From an uncultured Pelagibacteraceae bacterium (GTDB lineage: Bacteria; Pseudomonadota; Alphaproteobacteria; Pelagibacterales; Pelagibacteraceae), in contig CABZJN010000004.1 of assembly GCA_902526085.1 (NCBI GenBank), forward strand, positions 1-64,000: a stretch of DNA of 64,000 bases. The letters run 5' to 3'. Numbering within the stretch: the first letter of the stretch is position 1; each line of letters begins with the position of its first letter. Shown one piece after another: positions 51,098-61,622 of the stretch. A program made the position numbers and the translations under genes. The notes beneath the pieces were generated by a model. It was not told the DNA's origin and searched no databases. It saw only the letters and a program-made list of their open reading frames with translations.

Positions 51098-52120
51098 GTG
51101 AAGAAACATATAGTTATTACTGATCCATTTCCAAGAAGATTAGATTTAATCTTTTCAAAAAAAAAACTCAAGGAATTAAAATCAAAATATAAAATAATAT
51201 CAGCTCCTAAGTTAAATAAAAAAGATTTTTATGAAAAAAATATTCATAAAGCTACTTTTATAATCGGTCAACCAGATCTGGATAAAAATCTTTTATCAAA
51301 AGCTTCTAAGTTAAAATGCATTATAAATGTTGAAAGTAATTTTATGGATAATATTGACTATAATTATTGCTTTAAAAAAAAAATCGATGTTATCGCTACA
51401 TCACCTGTTTTTTCAAAGCCTGTTGCTGAAATAGCCTTAGGTATGACTTTGTCTATATTAAGAAATATACATAATGCTCATTTTGATTTTGTAAAAGGTA
51501 AAGAAAAATATGGTTTAAAGAGTAATTTGAATGCTTCCCTTTTGGCAAATAAAAAAGTTGGTTTACTTGGTTTTGGAGATTTAGCCAAGGCGCTTTACCC
51601 ATTACTGCTACCATTTACAAAAAATATAAATGTTTATGACCCTTGGGTCCCAAATAAAATAATAAAAAAAGCTGGGTTTAAGTCTATTAATTTAAATAAA
51701 ATGTTTAGTGAATGTGAGATTATTTACGTTCTAGCAACTATCACAACTAAAAACAAAAATTTAATAAACAAAAAATTATTAAATAAAATGAAGCCTAAAT
51801 CAGTTTTTGTTTTATTGAGTAGAGCAGCAATTGTTAATTTTGTGGACCTAAAAAAAAGAATTAAAAAGGGAGATATATATGTCGCAACAGATGTATTTCC
51901 TGAAGAACCTGTCAAAAAAAATGATCCAATTAGAAAGCTTAAAAATATATTGTTTTCAGCTCATAGAGCTGGAGCTTTAGAACAAGCTTTTTTTGATATG
52001 GGTGATATTGTTCTAAAAGATATGAACCTAATTTTAAAAAAAATGCCCCCAAAATTCTGCAAAAGGGCTCAAAGAAAAACGGTAAATCTGTTAGCCTCAA
52101 AACCTGTTGCAATTAACTGA
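51098..52120 (+). CDS. D-isomer-specific 2-hydroxyacid dehydrogenase (GTG start)
   Basis: VGLLGFGDLAKALYPLL; SRAAIVNFVDL; FSAHRAGALEQA. Confidence 0.82.
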   Translation: MKKHIVITDPFPRRLDLIFSKKKLKELKSKYKIISAPKLNKKDFYEKNIHKATFIIGQPDLDKNLLSKASKLKCIINVESNFMDNIDYNYCFKKKIDVIATSPVFSKPVAEIALGMTLSILRNIHNAHFDFVKGKEKYGLKSNLNASLLANKKVGLLGFGDLAKALYPLLLPFTKNINVYDPWVPNKIIKKAGFKSINLNKMFSECEIIYVLATITTKNKNLINKKLLNKMKPKSVFVLLSRAAIVNFVDLKKRIKKGDIYVATDVFPEEPVKKNDPIRKLKNILFSAHRAGALEQAFFDMGDIVLKDMNLILKKMPPKFCKRAQRKTVNLLASKPVAIN

Positions 52121-52142
52121 TTTTTTTATATTTTCTTCACTT

Positions 52143-52892
52143 ATGTCATCGATTAATCAATTACTTCTTGAAGCAAAAAGTGTAACAAAATACTTTGGAA
52201 CCATAACAGCTCTTGAGAATGTCAATTTAAAGATACATGCAGGAGAATGTCTTGGTGTTGTGGGTGATAATGGAGCTGGAAAATCAACTTTAATGAAGGT
52301 TTTATCAGGGCTTTATAAACCAAGTGCAGGCTCATTATTCTTTGATGGTAAAGAGAAGATTTTAGAAAGCCCTAAAGACTCTCAAAATTTAGGTCTAGAA
52401 ATGGTTTATCAAGACTTGGCATTAGCTGGAAATCTTCCAATAGGTGAAAATATTTTTTTAGGGCGTGAACCAACTAAAAATCTTGGACTACTTAAATTTC
52501 TAGATTATAAAAAAATTAAAGAACTTACTGATGCGCATCTTGGTAAATTAAAAATTAATGTCAAAAGTGCTGATCAAAAAGTAGAAGAGCTTTCAGGTGG
52601 TCAAAGGCAAGCAGTTGCAATTGCAAGATCAACAGCATTTAATGCTAAAGTAGTAATAATGGATGAGCCAACTGCTGCACTTGCAATTAAAGAAGTTGGT
52701 AAAGTTCTAGACCTTATAAATAGTTTAAAACAAACAGGTGTTGGAGTAATAGTTATCAGTCATAGAATGGATGATATTTTTGCCGTTTGTGATCGTGTGA
52801 TGGCCTTATTCCAAGGAACAAATTTTGCAGAGTCTGAATTATCTAAAACTTCAAGAGATGAAGTAATAGGTTGGATTATGGGTAAAAAATAA
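52143..52892 (+). CDS. Sugar ABC transporter ATP-binding protein (single domain, FrcA-like)
   Basis: GDNGAGKSTLMK; LSGGQRQAVAIARS; VVIMDEPTAAL; internal ATG 52143. Confidence 0.93.
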   Translation: MSSINQLLLEAKSVTKYFGTITALENVNLKIHAGECLGVVGDNGAGKSTLMKVLSGLYKPSAGSLFFDGKEKILESPKDSQNLGLEMVYQDLALAGNLPIGENIFLGREPTKNLGLLKFLDYKKIKELTDAHLGKLKINVKSADQKVEELSGGQRQAVAIARSTAFNAKVVIMDEPTAALAIKEVGKVLDLINSLKQTGVGVIVISHRMDDIFAVCDRVMALFQGTNFAESELSKTSRDEVIGWIMGKK

Positions 52893-52894
52893 TT

Positions 52895-53908
52895 ATGGAA
52901 AATAAAGATCAAGAAAAAAATTCACTGTATTTAAAAATAATGCCATACCTTGAAAAGTATGGAATATTATTACTACTGGTAATAATGATTGTAGTAATGC
53001 ACTTCCTTCAGCCAGATGTTTTCTTGTCTTGGAGAAATGTTACCAATGTATTCAAACAAATTTCTTGGCAATCGATGTTAGCATTAGGTGTGTTTATGGT
53101 GATAGTTACAGCAGGGATTGATCTATCGGTTGGATCAATAATGATGTTGTCGTTAATGATCCTTGCAATAGTTGCTAAAGCAGGGGCGCCTTGGTACATA
53201 GTAGTAATAACGCCTCTGATTGCAGGATTTCTATGTGGTCTATTTAATGGATTAGGAATAACCCTACTAAGGATGCCTCATCCTTTCATAATGACTTTAG
53301 GAACATTGTATATTTTTAGAGGTACAGGTAATTTAATTTCAGGTGGAACACCAATAAGTGGTTTTACAGACGAGGTTAGATATCTTGGTCATGGACGGAT
53401 TGATTTAACTTGGCTTGGTTTAGAAAAATCACAATATTTACCAGTCAGTTTAGTTCTTATTGCAATTGTTTATATAATTTTTTGGATATTTATGAATAAA
53501 ACTCGAACAGGAAAATGGATTTATGCAATTGGAGGAAATCCTAATGCTGCAAGAGCCTCTGGTATAAACGTTAATAAAATTCTTGTAATAGTTTACTCAC
53601 TTTGCGGATTTTTATCTGGAATTGGAGCGCTTATTTTAGCTGGACGAACAGACTCGGGATATCCTAATGCTGGATTACAATCTGAGTTAGATGCTATAGC
53701 AGCATGTATTATTGGTGGAGCGAGTTTTTTTGGAGGAAGAGGTACAGTTCTTGGAGTTTTTGCAGGTGTAATGATCATGGGTATTTTAAGAAATGGTCTT
53801 AATCTGATGGATGTAAGTTCATTTTGGCAACAGGTTCTAATTGGATCTATTATAGTATTAGCGGTATATATTGACGTTCTTAGAAGAGATCTTGGGACAA
53901 GAAAATAA
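52895..53908 (+). CDS. Sugar ABC transporter permease (RbsC/FrcC family)
   Basis: VTAGIDLSVGSIMML; GGNPNAARASGINV; AIAACIIGGASFFGGRGTVLG. Confidence 0.94.
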   Translation: MENKDQEKNSLYLKIMPYLEKYGILLLLVIMIVVMHFLQPDVFLSWRNVTNVFKQISWQSMLALGVFMVIVTAGIDLSVGSIMMLSLMILAIVAKAGAPWYIVVITPLIAGFLCGLFNGLGITLLRMPHPFIMTLGTLYIFRGTGNLISGGTPISGFTDEVRYLGHGRIDLTWLGLEKSQYLPVSLVLIAIVYIIFWIFMNKTRTGKWIYAIGGNPNAARASGINVNKILVIVYSLCGFLSGIGALILAGRTDSGYPNAGLQSELDAIAACIIGGASFFGGRGTVLGVFAGVMIMGILRNGLNLMDVSSFWQQVLIGSIIVLAVYIDVLRRDLGTRK

Positions 53909-54015
53909 CACACCTAAAAGTTGTAATTGTAAATTTGATTGTCTTTTATAAACAGTTGAATTTTTTTTAAAAATTTTATTAAATTAATTTTTAATAATTA
54001 TTAAAGAGGTAAAAT

Positions 54016-54948
54016 ATGAGAGAACTAAAAAGAAAAATTGTTGTTTTCATTTCAGCGATTTTTTTATTGATGAGCATGGGGTCAGTATCTTTTGCTGACG
54101 GACATGGTAAAAAAATCTTATTCAGTATTAAAGGACCTGGTTCTGGAAACCCATTCTGGGCTTCTGTAACAAAAGGTGCTGAAGAAGAGGCAAAAAAATT
54201 AGGAGTAAAATTAATTTTAATTGCTCCTCCACAAGAAGGTGATGTACAGGCTCAGATAAACCAAGTTGAGGATCAACTTGCAAAAGGTGTTGATGCACTA
54301 GCACTTGCACCAGGAGATCCAAACGCTTTTGCACCAATTGTAGACGATGCTATTAAAAGTGGTGTTCCAGTTGTATTTGTTGATACAAAAGGAATTAATG
54401 AAGGTGTAACTTTCATTGGGACAAATAATATGAACGGTGCAGAATTAGCTGCAAAATTTATTTGTGATAAAACTCCAAAAGGATCTGATGTTGCAATTCT
54501 CACTGGAATTGAGTCTCAATCAACTGCATTACTAAGAAGAGATGGAGCAATTAAAGGATTTAAAAACTGTGGTTTAAACCTTGTTGCTACTCAAACAGCC
54601 GAGTGGGATACTGCAAAAGGTAGATCAGTTACTGAATCAATCATTTTGAAAAATCCTAATATCAAAGCAATTTTTGCTTCTAATGACAATATGGGATTAG
54701 GTGCAATGCAAGCACTAAAAGATGCGGATATGAATGATGTGATCGTTGTTGGTTTTGATGCTACTCCAGATGCAGCTACAAGCATCCTAAAAGGAGAAAT
54801 GACTGCAACAATAGCTCAGTTCTCATACAACATGGGCGCATATGGAGTTAAATATGCTCTTGAGCTAGCTAACGGTGGAAGTATTGATCCTAATATTGAT
54901 ACTGGTACACAATTAGTAACAACAGAAAACGCTAACGATTTTAAATAA
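54016..54948 (+). CDS. Periplasmic sugar-binding protein (RbsB/FrcB family)
   Basis: Signal peptide ending SVSFADG; GNPFWASVTKGAEEEAKKLG; ASNDNMGLGAMQAL; GFDATPDA. Confidence 0.94.
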   Translation: MRELKRKIVVFISAIFLLMSMGSVSFADGHGKKILFSIKGPGSGNPFWASVTKGAEEEAKKLGVKLILIAPPQEGDVQAQINQVEDQLAKGVDALALAPGDPNAFAPIVDDAIKSGVPVVFVDTKGINEGVTFIGTNNMNGAELAAKFICDKTPKGSDVAILTGIESQSTALLRRDGAIKGFKNCGLNLVATQTAEWDTAKGRSVTESIILKNPNIKAIFASNDNMGLGAMQALKDADMNDVIVVGFDATPDAATSILKGEMTATIAQFSYNMGAYGVKYALELANGGSIDPNIDTGTQLVTTENANDFK

Positions 54949-54961
54949 TCTTTAGAAAATT

Positions 54962-55001
54962 AAAAAAAAAAGGGTGAAATTTTATTTCACCCTTTTTTTT
55001 T
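54962..55001 (+). terminator. Intrinsic terminator after the sugar-binding protein gene
   Basis: GGGTGAAAT-ttt-ATTTCACCC followed by a T-run. Confidence 0.93.
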
Positions 55002-55019
55002 ATATATTATAATTGCAAA

Positions 55020-55484
55020 ATGCTAATTAAAATTAATCCAATATTAAGCCCTGAGCTCCTATATCAGTTAAGGGCAATGGGTCATGGTGATAAACTTGTT
55101 TTAACTGATGCTAATTTTCCAGCATATTCTCACTCTTTAAATAATAAAGTAATTAGACTAGATGGAGTAGATATTTATGAAGCTACAAAGGCTATTCTTT
55201 CTGTTTTTCCATTAGATAGTTTCATTGATTCAGCTGCAAACAGAATGCAGGTTGATAACAAACCTGATGAATTAACTGATTGTCATAAAGATTTTATTAA
55301 AGCTGTGAAAGAAACTTCTGGAGAAAATTGGAAGATAGGTTCAATTGAAAGACAAGAATTTTATAAAGAGGCAAAAAAATCTCAATTAATAGTATCTACC
55401 TCTGAAATGAGACCATATGGGTGTTTCATATTAACAAAGGGAGTAATTAAACCAGATGGTAGTGTTTGGGTTCTTGATAAATAA
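55020..55484 (+). CDS. RbsD/FucU mutarotase family protein
   Basis: LSPELLYQLRAMGHGDKLVLTDANFPA. Confidence 0.94.
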   Translation: MLIKINPILSPELLYQLRAMGHGDKLVLTDANFPAYSHSLNNKVIRLDGVDIYEATKAILSVFPLDSFIDSAANRMQVDNKPDELTDCHKDFIKAVKETSGENWKIGSIERQEFYKEAKKSQLIVSTSEMRPYGCFILTKGVIKPDGSVWVLDK

Positions 55485-56398
55485 TGAGCTCAATATGTGT
55501 CTTTGGAGTATTTGTAGCTGATCTTTGTTTTTTTGCTGACAAAATTCCAATCAAAGGTGAAACAGTTTTAGGTAAAAATCATATAGTTGGTCCAGGTGGA
55601 AAAGGGTCAAACCAAGCTATCGCAGCTGCAAGACTTGGTGGAAATGTAAATTTTATAACCAAGATAGGAGATGATCAAAATGCCAAGATGGCTCTTAAGT
55701 TGTATGAGGAGGCTGGAATTAATACAGATTCAATAATTCAAGATCCAAATCAGTCAACTGGTGTTGCAGGTATAATGATAAATGAAAAAACAGGGGATAA
55801 TGCAATTAATATTGTACCTGGGGCTGCTGGTTCTATATCTAATGAAGATATTGACAACAATATTAAGTTTATAAAAAAATCAGAAATTTTTTTAACTCAA
55901 CTAGAAACACCAAATGAAATAACTAGTTATGCCCTTAATATAGCAAAAGAGACAGGATCTATTACAATTTTTAATCCGGCACCTGCATCAGATATAAAAG
56001 AAAGTGATTTTAAATGTATTGATTATTTTACTCCAAATGAAACTGAAGCAAGTTTTTATTTAGGCAAAAAGGTCGAGAGTAAAATAGAAATTGAAGAGTC
56101 TGCAAAAACTTTTTTAGAAAAAGGAGTAAAAAATATTATTATTACTTTAGGTCCAAAAGGCCTCTACTTTGCAAACTCTAAGGAGAGTTTTTTTATAGAT
56201 GTTTATAGATTAAAGGATAAAGTTATAGATACCACTGGAGCAGGCGATGCTTTTAACGGAGCGTTTGCATATGCTTTATCCAATAAATTAAAAATTAAAG
56301 ATGCTCTAGAATTTTCAAATAAAGTAGCTGCAATTTCCACAACAAAAGCAGGTGCAGCTAATGCAATGCCTAAATTAGATGAAGTAGAAGTTTATTAA
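55484..56398 (+). CDS. rbsK: PfkB-family ribokinase
   Basis: VGPGGKGSNQAIAAARLGG; DTTGAGDAFNGAFAYAL. Confidence 0.88.
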   Translation: MSSICVFGVFVADLCFFADKIPIKGETVLGKNHIVGPGGKGSNQAIAAARLGGNVNFITKIGDDQNAKMALKLYEEAGINTDSIIQDPNQSTGVAGIMINEKTGDNAINIVPGAAGSISNEDIDNNIKFIKKSEIFLTQLETPNEITSYALNIAKETGSITIFNPAPASDIKESDFKCIDYFTPNETEASFYLGKKVESKIEIEESAKTFLEKGVKNIIITLGPKGLYFANSKESFFIDVYRLKDKVIDTTGAGDAFNGAFAYALSNKLKIKDALEFSNKVAAISTTKAGAANAMPKLDEVEVY

Positions 56399-57574
56399 TT
56401 ATTCTATTATTTTAAAATCAGACCTAAATCTGTCGGTAATTGTTAAACCTAGACCAGGTTTTTTATCATCTAAATCTATATATCCATTTTCAGGGGCAGG
56501 ATCACCTTCAAAAATGTAATAAAATAATTCATTGCCAATTTCTACATCATGAACTGGAAAAAATTCAGATATCGGACAATTAAAATTTGACATTGTTAAA
56601 TGATAATTATGCATTTGACCTGCATGAGGAATAACTGGCACTTGATAAGCTTCTGCCAATGCATTTATTTTATTTGCAATTGTAAATCCGCCAACTCTAT
56701 TATTATCATATTGAATATAGCTGACTGCTTTAATATCCAATAATTGTTTAAATCCAAATAAGTTGAATTCATGTTCTCCACCAGAAATTGGAATTGCATT
56801 CATATTATTTAATTCTGCATAGCCATGAATATCATCTGCTATAACAGGTTCCTCCAACCATCTAGGGTTAAATTTTACTAATTTTGGGATCATCCTTTTT
56901 GCATAATCTAAGTTCCAACCCATATAACATTCCATCATTAGGTCGGTATCATATCCAATAACCTCTCTAACTGCTTCAGCTAGCTCAATATTTTTTTTCA
57001 TACCATCAGGTCCATCTTTTGGCCCCCATCCAAATCTCATTTTAAACATTTTAAAACCTTGCTTAACATAGCTTTCAGCTTCTTTTTGCAAATCCTTAAT
57101 TGGTTGGCTGTATAGTTTAGATGCGTAGACTGGTATCTTTTCCTTTGTTCGTCCACCTAATAGTTTAAAAACAGGTTTGTTTGTAATTTTTCCCATTATA
57201 TCCCAGAGCGCAATATCAATTGCGGAAATAGCTACCATCCCCAATCCTCTTCTTCCCCACGCATGCGTTCTTCTATACATTTTTTCCCAGATATAAGAAT
57301 AATCAAAAGGATCTTCACCTATTACTAAAGGAGTTAAATAAGTATCGATTGTTTTTTTAACTAATTGAGGTGCTAGTGCCGCATTTCCAATTCCAACAAT
57401 ACCATCATCTGTTTCGATTTCACATATTAACCATTCATGAAATCTAAATGAACCCATAGCATCTGATTTTTCAAACAAAAGGTCTGAAGCATTTGTGCAA
57501 AAATTATTTTGTGGAGGAACTGTTTTACCGTTCCATTGATATACCTTGGTACGAATACTTTTTATCTTAGACAT
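56399..57574 (-). CDS. Enolase-superfamily dehydratase, L-rhamnonate dehydratase-like
   Basis: [71 protein letters not shown]. Confidence 0.85.
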   Translation of the reverse strand: MSKIKSIRTKVYQWNGKTVPPQNNFCTNASDLLFEKSDAMGSFRFHEWLICEIETDDGIVGIGNAALAPQLVKKTIDTYLTPLVIGEDPFDYSYIWEKMYRRTHAWGRRGLGMVAISAIDIALWDIMGKITNKPVFKLLGGRTKEKIPVYASKLYSQPIKDLQKEAESYVKQGFKMFKMRFGWGPKDGPDGMKKNIELAEAVREVIGYDTDLMMECYMGWNLDYAKRMIPKLVKFNPRWLEEPVIADDIHGYAELNNMNAIPISGGEHEFNLFGFKQLLDIKAVSYIQYDNNRVGGFTIANKINALAEAYQVPVIPHAGQMHNYHLTMSNFNCPISEFFPVHDVEIGNELFYYIFEGDPAPENGYIDLDDKKPGLGLTITDRFRSDFKIIE

Positions 57575-58570
57575 TTAATTATTTTTATTCTTTGCCATTG
57601 TTAATGCAATTTTGAATGAATTCAAAGTAGGTTCTAAATTTGCTTTATTTTTTCCTGCAATATCAAATGCTGTTCCATGAGCAGGAGTGGTTACAGGGAT
57701 TGGCAAACCACCTTGTACGGTTACACCTCTATCAAATCCAAATGCTTTCAATCCAGATTGAAGTGCATCATGATACATACCAACAATACAATCATGATTC
57801 CCATTTTTATAAGCTGTGATAAAAGAAGTATCACATGGCAAAGGTCCATCAGCATTAATACCTAGTTTTTTTGCCTCTTCTATTGCAGGGATAATTTCGT
57901 CTTTTTCCTCTGTTCCAAATTCAGCATGAGGATTTAGTGCTTGAACTGCTACTCTTGGATTTTTAATACCATTTAATTTCATAGCTTCATTTATAAGCCT
58001 AATTGGCTTAATAATTTTTTCCTTTTTTACATGTTCAGGTACTTCTTTTATTGGAATATGTGATGATACCCTTGCTGTCCAAAAATTATCAATAACATTA
58101 AACTCACAAAAAAAATTTTTAACCTCTAATTTTTCAGCCATTAAATGTAATTCATCAGAATATTTATTTCCTCCAAGTTTAAGGCTTGTTTTGTTAAATG
58201 GTCCAAAGTTTATTGCATGAATTTTGTTTTCTTTAGCAAGATCTAAAGCTAAATCTAAAGAAGATAGAACGCTTTCTCCCGCCTCTTTAGAGCACTCAGA
58301 TAATTTATAATTATGATTTTTACCTTTAGAGATATCTAGAAAAAATTTATTACCCTTTGCAAAATCAATATTATCGAAATCTTCTACAAAATTTAAATTA
58401 TGTGATTTACCTGAAATTTTATTTCCGCTCTCTAAAATATTTTTTTCACCTATGATAATTACATTAGACTTGTTTGTTATTTCTTCAGATAATAGTTTTG
58501 AGACTAATTCGGGTCCTATACCAGAGGGGTCCCCTAAAAGAACCGCTATGTTAATTTTATTTTGAGCCAT
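57575..58570 (-). CDS. PdxA-family 4-hydroxythreonine-4-phosphate dehydrogenase (PdxA2-like)
   Basis: LLGDPSGIGPELV; ALNPHAEFGTEE; GMYHDALQSGLKAFGFDRGVTVQGGLP.PVTTPAHGTAFDIAG. Confidence 0.92.
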   Translation of the reverse strand: MAQNKINIAVLLGDPSGIGPELVSKLLSEEITNKSNVIIIGEKNILESGNKISGKSHNLNFVEDFDNIDFAKGNKFFLDISKGKNHNYKLSECSKEAGESVLSSLDLALDLAKENKIHAINFGPFNKTSLKLGGNKYSDELHLMAEKLEVKNFFCEFNVIDNFWTARVSSHIPIKEVPEHVKKEKIIKPIRLINEAMKLNGIKNPRVAVQALNPHAEFGTEEKDEIIPAIEEAKKLGINADGPLPCDTSFITAYKNGNHDCIVGMYHDALQSGLKAFGFDRGVTVQGGLPIPVTTPAHGTAFDIAGKNKANLEPTLNSFKIALTMAKNKNN

Positions 58571-58642
58571 TTTTTACTTTACGCTATGTATCAGATTATG
58601 TTTAAATATTTAAATATAAATTAACTAAAAAAGAGGGAAATA

Positions 58643-59617
58643 ATGAAAAAAAGTTTTAAATTATTTTTAGCTGCCGCATTTTTGGTAACTGAATTTTTTG
58701 TTGTTGCACTTCCACTTATGATTACTTCTGCAAAAGCAGATGGTCACCCAATTCAAGCTATTACACACGCTGGTTTTGGTGGTGGAACAGACGTAACTAC
58801 TAGAATGATGTTATTAAGAACTAGAAGGTATCTAAAACAAGATATGCAATTAGTTAACAAAAAAGGTGGTGGTGGAGCAGCATCAATGGATTATATGATG
58901 ACTTTACCTGCGGATGGTCAACATACTTTAACTTGGACAACAGGTCATGCTGTATCAATGGCATTGGGTAAAACTAAAGTTAAATTAAGTGACATGCAAC
59001 CATTAGCAAGAGGAACAGATGATCCTCAGTTATTTGTCGTAAATTGTAAAAATGAAATCAAAGACGCTAAGAAGTTTATTAGCGCACAAAAATCAAAATC
59101 ATTAAAATACGGAACAACTCACGTCGGTGGTATTGATGATGTAAGCGCGATTGCTTTTACAAAAAAAGGAAAATTAACAGACCCGACAATTGTTCCATAC
59201 AAAGGAGTTGGTCCTATTAAAACAAACCTAATCAAAGGAGATATTGATGTAGGTGTTTTAAACTTAGGTGAAGCAGTTACAGAAATTGAAGATGGAACAT
59301 TATGTGTTTCAGTTGTTCTTGCAAGTAACAGAATGGAAAAATTAAGTAATGTGCCTACTGCCACAGAGCTTGGAATACCAGTTGTGTTATCAACTGTTAG
59401 AGGATTTGTAACTAGAAAAGGAGTTCCAGCTGACAGAAAGAAACAATTGGAAGATGCTATGATAAAAGCTATGGAGCATAAATATTTCCAAAGCTTTCTA
59501 ACTGACATCGGACTTGATTCAACTAGTGTTGTTGGAGCTGATGAGTGGGGTAAGCAAATGGAGGTGATGCTTGCAGAAATGACTGCTCAACTTAAAGCTT
59601 TGGGTTACATTAATTAG
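58643..59617 (+). CDS. Tripartite tricarboxylate transporter substrate-binding protein (TctC)
   Basis: Signal peptide; HAGFGGGTDVTTRMMLLRTRRYLKQDMQLVNKKGGGGAASMDYMM; followed by TctB/TctA. Confidence 0.9.
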   Translation: MKKSFKLFLAAAFLVTEFFVVALPLMITSAKADGHPIQAITHAGFGGGTDVTTRMMLLRTRRYLKQDMQLVNKKGGGGAASMDYMMTLPADGQHTLTWTTGHAVSMALGKTKVKLSDMQPLARGTDDPQLFVVNCKNEIKDAKKFISAQKSKSLKYGTTHVGGIDDVSAIAFTKKGKLTDPTIVPYKGVGPIKTNLIKGDIDVGVLNLGEAVTEIEDGTLCVSVVLASNRMEKLSNVPTATELGIPVVLSTVRGFVTRKGVPADRKKQLEDAMIKAMEHKYFQSFLTDIGLDSTSVVGADEWGKQMEVMLAEMTAQLKALGYIN

Positions 59618-59640
59618 TCATAAGAAAGTACATTTTTTTT

Positions 59641-60147
59641 ATGAATAATGTACACAATAAAAAAAGGGCAAACAAAAGTTTGCCCTTTTTTTTTAAAGAT
59701 GAATTTAAAGTATTTTTTGTAATAATTTTTTTTTCTACAATATTATTAATTTCAACTTTTACTTTTGATAAGGTTCCGCCAATCTTAAATAGAGGTATTC
59801 AGCCTGCAACGTTTCCAAAAGGATTATTAGTATTGATAATGTTTTTAACAACAACTATTTATTATCTATCATTCAAAAATCCCTGGAAAAAAGAAAAAAA
59901 ACTTCCAAAACCATTTTTTTTAACAATCTTAAGTTTTATTTTATTTGTTATAATCTCTAAAACATTAGATTTTTTCTTAGCTATTTCAGTTCTTTCAATA
60001 TTTGTCTCTTACAATTGGGGTGAAAAAAGAGTTTTTTATTTACTATTAGTTGGAATTTTATTTCCACTAGTAGTTTTTATATTTTTCGAAATGATACTGG
60101 GTCTTAGATTTCCTCCAGGAATAATTACAAACCTTTATTATTACTAG
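59641..60147 (+). CDS. Tripartite tricarboxylate transporter small membrane subunit (TctB); start codon uncertain
   Basis: Four TM-like segments, between TctC and TctA. Confidence 0.8.
   Translation: MNNVHNKKRANKSLPFFFKDEFKVFFVIIFFSTILLISTFTFDKVPPILNRGIQPATFPKGLLVLIMFLTTTIYYLSFKNPWKKEKKLPKPFFLTILSFILFVIISKTLDFFLAISVLSIFVSYNWGEKRVFYLLLVGILFPLVVFIFFEMILGLRFPPGIITNLYYY
59659..59694 (+). terminator. Intrinsic terminator nested in the predicted tctB 5' end
   Basis: A7-GGGCAAAC-aaaa-GTTTGCCC-T9. Confidence 0.9.
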
Positions 60148-60148
60148 T

Positions 60149-61621
60149 ATGGATAATCTTTTATTAATGATGGCGCCTTTATTTAGTTCCAAGTTATTAA
60201 TCGTTTTACTTTTTGGAACTTTATTTGGACTAATTTTAGGTGTTTTACCAGGATTGGGTCCTACAACTGGTGGAGCATTAATTTTACCATTTACTATGAC
60301 TTTGGACCCTCTTTCAGCAATAGTTCTTTTAACATCAATTTATTGCGCCGGAACATATGGTGGTGCAATCACTGCGGTTTTAATAAATACTCCTGGAACT
60401 CCAGCAGCAGCAGCCACTTGTCTAGATGGTTATCCTTTAGCTCAAAAAGGAGAAGCAGGAAGAGCTTTAGGTATGGCAACAGTTTCAAGTACAGTGGGTG
60501 GAATATTTAGTGTGATAGTTTTAGTATTTTTTGCACCTGTTTTAGCTAAACTCGCCTATGAATTTGGCCAACCAGAATATTTTGCATTAGCTATTTTTGG
60601 TTTAACTATGCTCGCATCAATTGGTGAGGGAAGTCCAATTAAAAATTTAATAGCTGGTGCATTTGGAATTTTAATTTCTACTATTGGAAAAGATTTTATG
60701 ACTTCAATTGATAGATTTACTTATGGAATTAATGAACTTTCAGTTGGTATTGGATTTATCCCAGTAGTAGTAGGTTTATTTGCTATAAGCGAAATGTTAA
60801 CTCAGTCAACACTTCTTGATCAAGTGTTCAAAAGAGTTGCATTAAAAGCGGTAAAACTCCCATCTCTAGATGATTATAAGAAAACATGGAAAACAATTTT
60901 AAGATCAAGCGGCATAGGTTCTTTCATTGGTGTTTTGCCAGCAGAGGGAGGAACTGTTGCATCTTTAATTGGGTACTCAGAAGCAAAAAGATTTTCTAAA
61001 GAACCAGAAGAATTTGGCAAAGGATCAATAGAAGGAATTGCTGGAGCAGAGGCTGCCAATAATGCTGCTACTGGTGGCGCAATGGTTCCAACTTTAGCCC
61101 TTGGAATCCCTGGGAGTGCTACCACAGCAGTTATATTAACTGGACTTATAATTCATGGAGTAAGACCAGGTCCAGATCTATTTAGAGAACAGCCTGATTT
61201 TTTGTATGGAATTTTTGGAGCAATGTTAATTGCAAACGTTTTATTTTTTATATTTGGTTTTTTTGGTGCAAAATTATTTGCAAGAATAACTTTAGTTCCA
61301 AACAAAATTTTATGGCCAATGATATTTGCTGTATCTGTATGTGGAACTTATTCTTTAAGTCAGTCGATAATTGATGTCTGGATAATGTTATTTTTTGGAG
61401 TACTTGGATTTTTTATGAGAAGATTTGGTTTTTCAGTTGTTCCAGTAATTATAGGATTAATTTTAGGAGAATTAGTAGAAGGAACTTTAAGACAATCTTT
61501 AGTGATTTTTGATGGAAATTGGCTTATGTTTTTAACAAGACCAATAGCTTTAACCTTTTTTATTTTATCTTTTATTGCATTGGCTTTTCCTTTATTAAGG
61601 TCAAAAAAACAAAAAAAATAA
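60149..61621 (+). CDS. Tripartite tricarboxylate transporter large permease (TctA)
   Basis: LILGVLPGLGPTTGGALILPFT; YGGAITAVLINTPGTPAAAATCLDGYPLA; ALGIPGSATTAVIL. Confidence 0.96.
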   Translation: MDNLLLMMAPLFSSKLLIVLLFGTLFGLILGVLPGLGPTTGGALILPFTMTLDPLSAIVLLTSIYCAGTYGGAITAVLINTPGTPAAAATCLDGYPLAQKGEAGRALGMATVSSTVGGIFSVIVLVFFAPVLAKLAYEFGQPEYFALAIFGLTMLASIGEGSPIKNLIAGAFGILISTIGKDFMTSIDRFTYGINELSVGIGFIPVVVGLFAISEMLTQSTLLDQVFKRVALKAVKLPSLDDYKKTWKTILRSSGIGSFIGVLPAEGGTVASLIGYSEAKRFSKEPEEFGKGSIEGIAGAEAANNAATGGAMVPTLALGIPGSATTAVILTGLIIHGVRPGPDLFREQPDFLYGIFGAMLIANVLFFIFGFFGAKLFARITLVPNKILWPMIFAVSVCGTYSLSQSIIDVWIMLFFGVLGFFMRRFGFSVVPVIIGLILGELVEGTLRQSLVIFDGNWLMFLTRPIALTFFILSFIALAFPLLRSKKQKK

Positions 61622-61622
61622 T

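Noticed and set aside
54128-54503. Minus ORFs inside the sugar-binding protein gene
   Set aside because: Leu/Gln-rich or Ser/Ala-rich antisense translations of a conserved gene.
59119-59508. 129-aa minus ORF inside tctC
   Set aside because: Fully contained in a conserved binding-protein gene; no recognisable domain.
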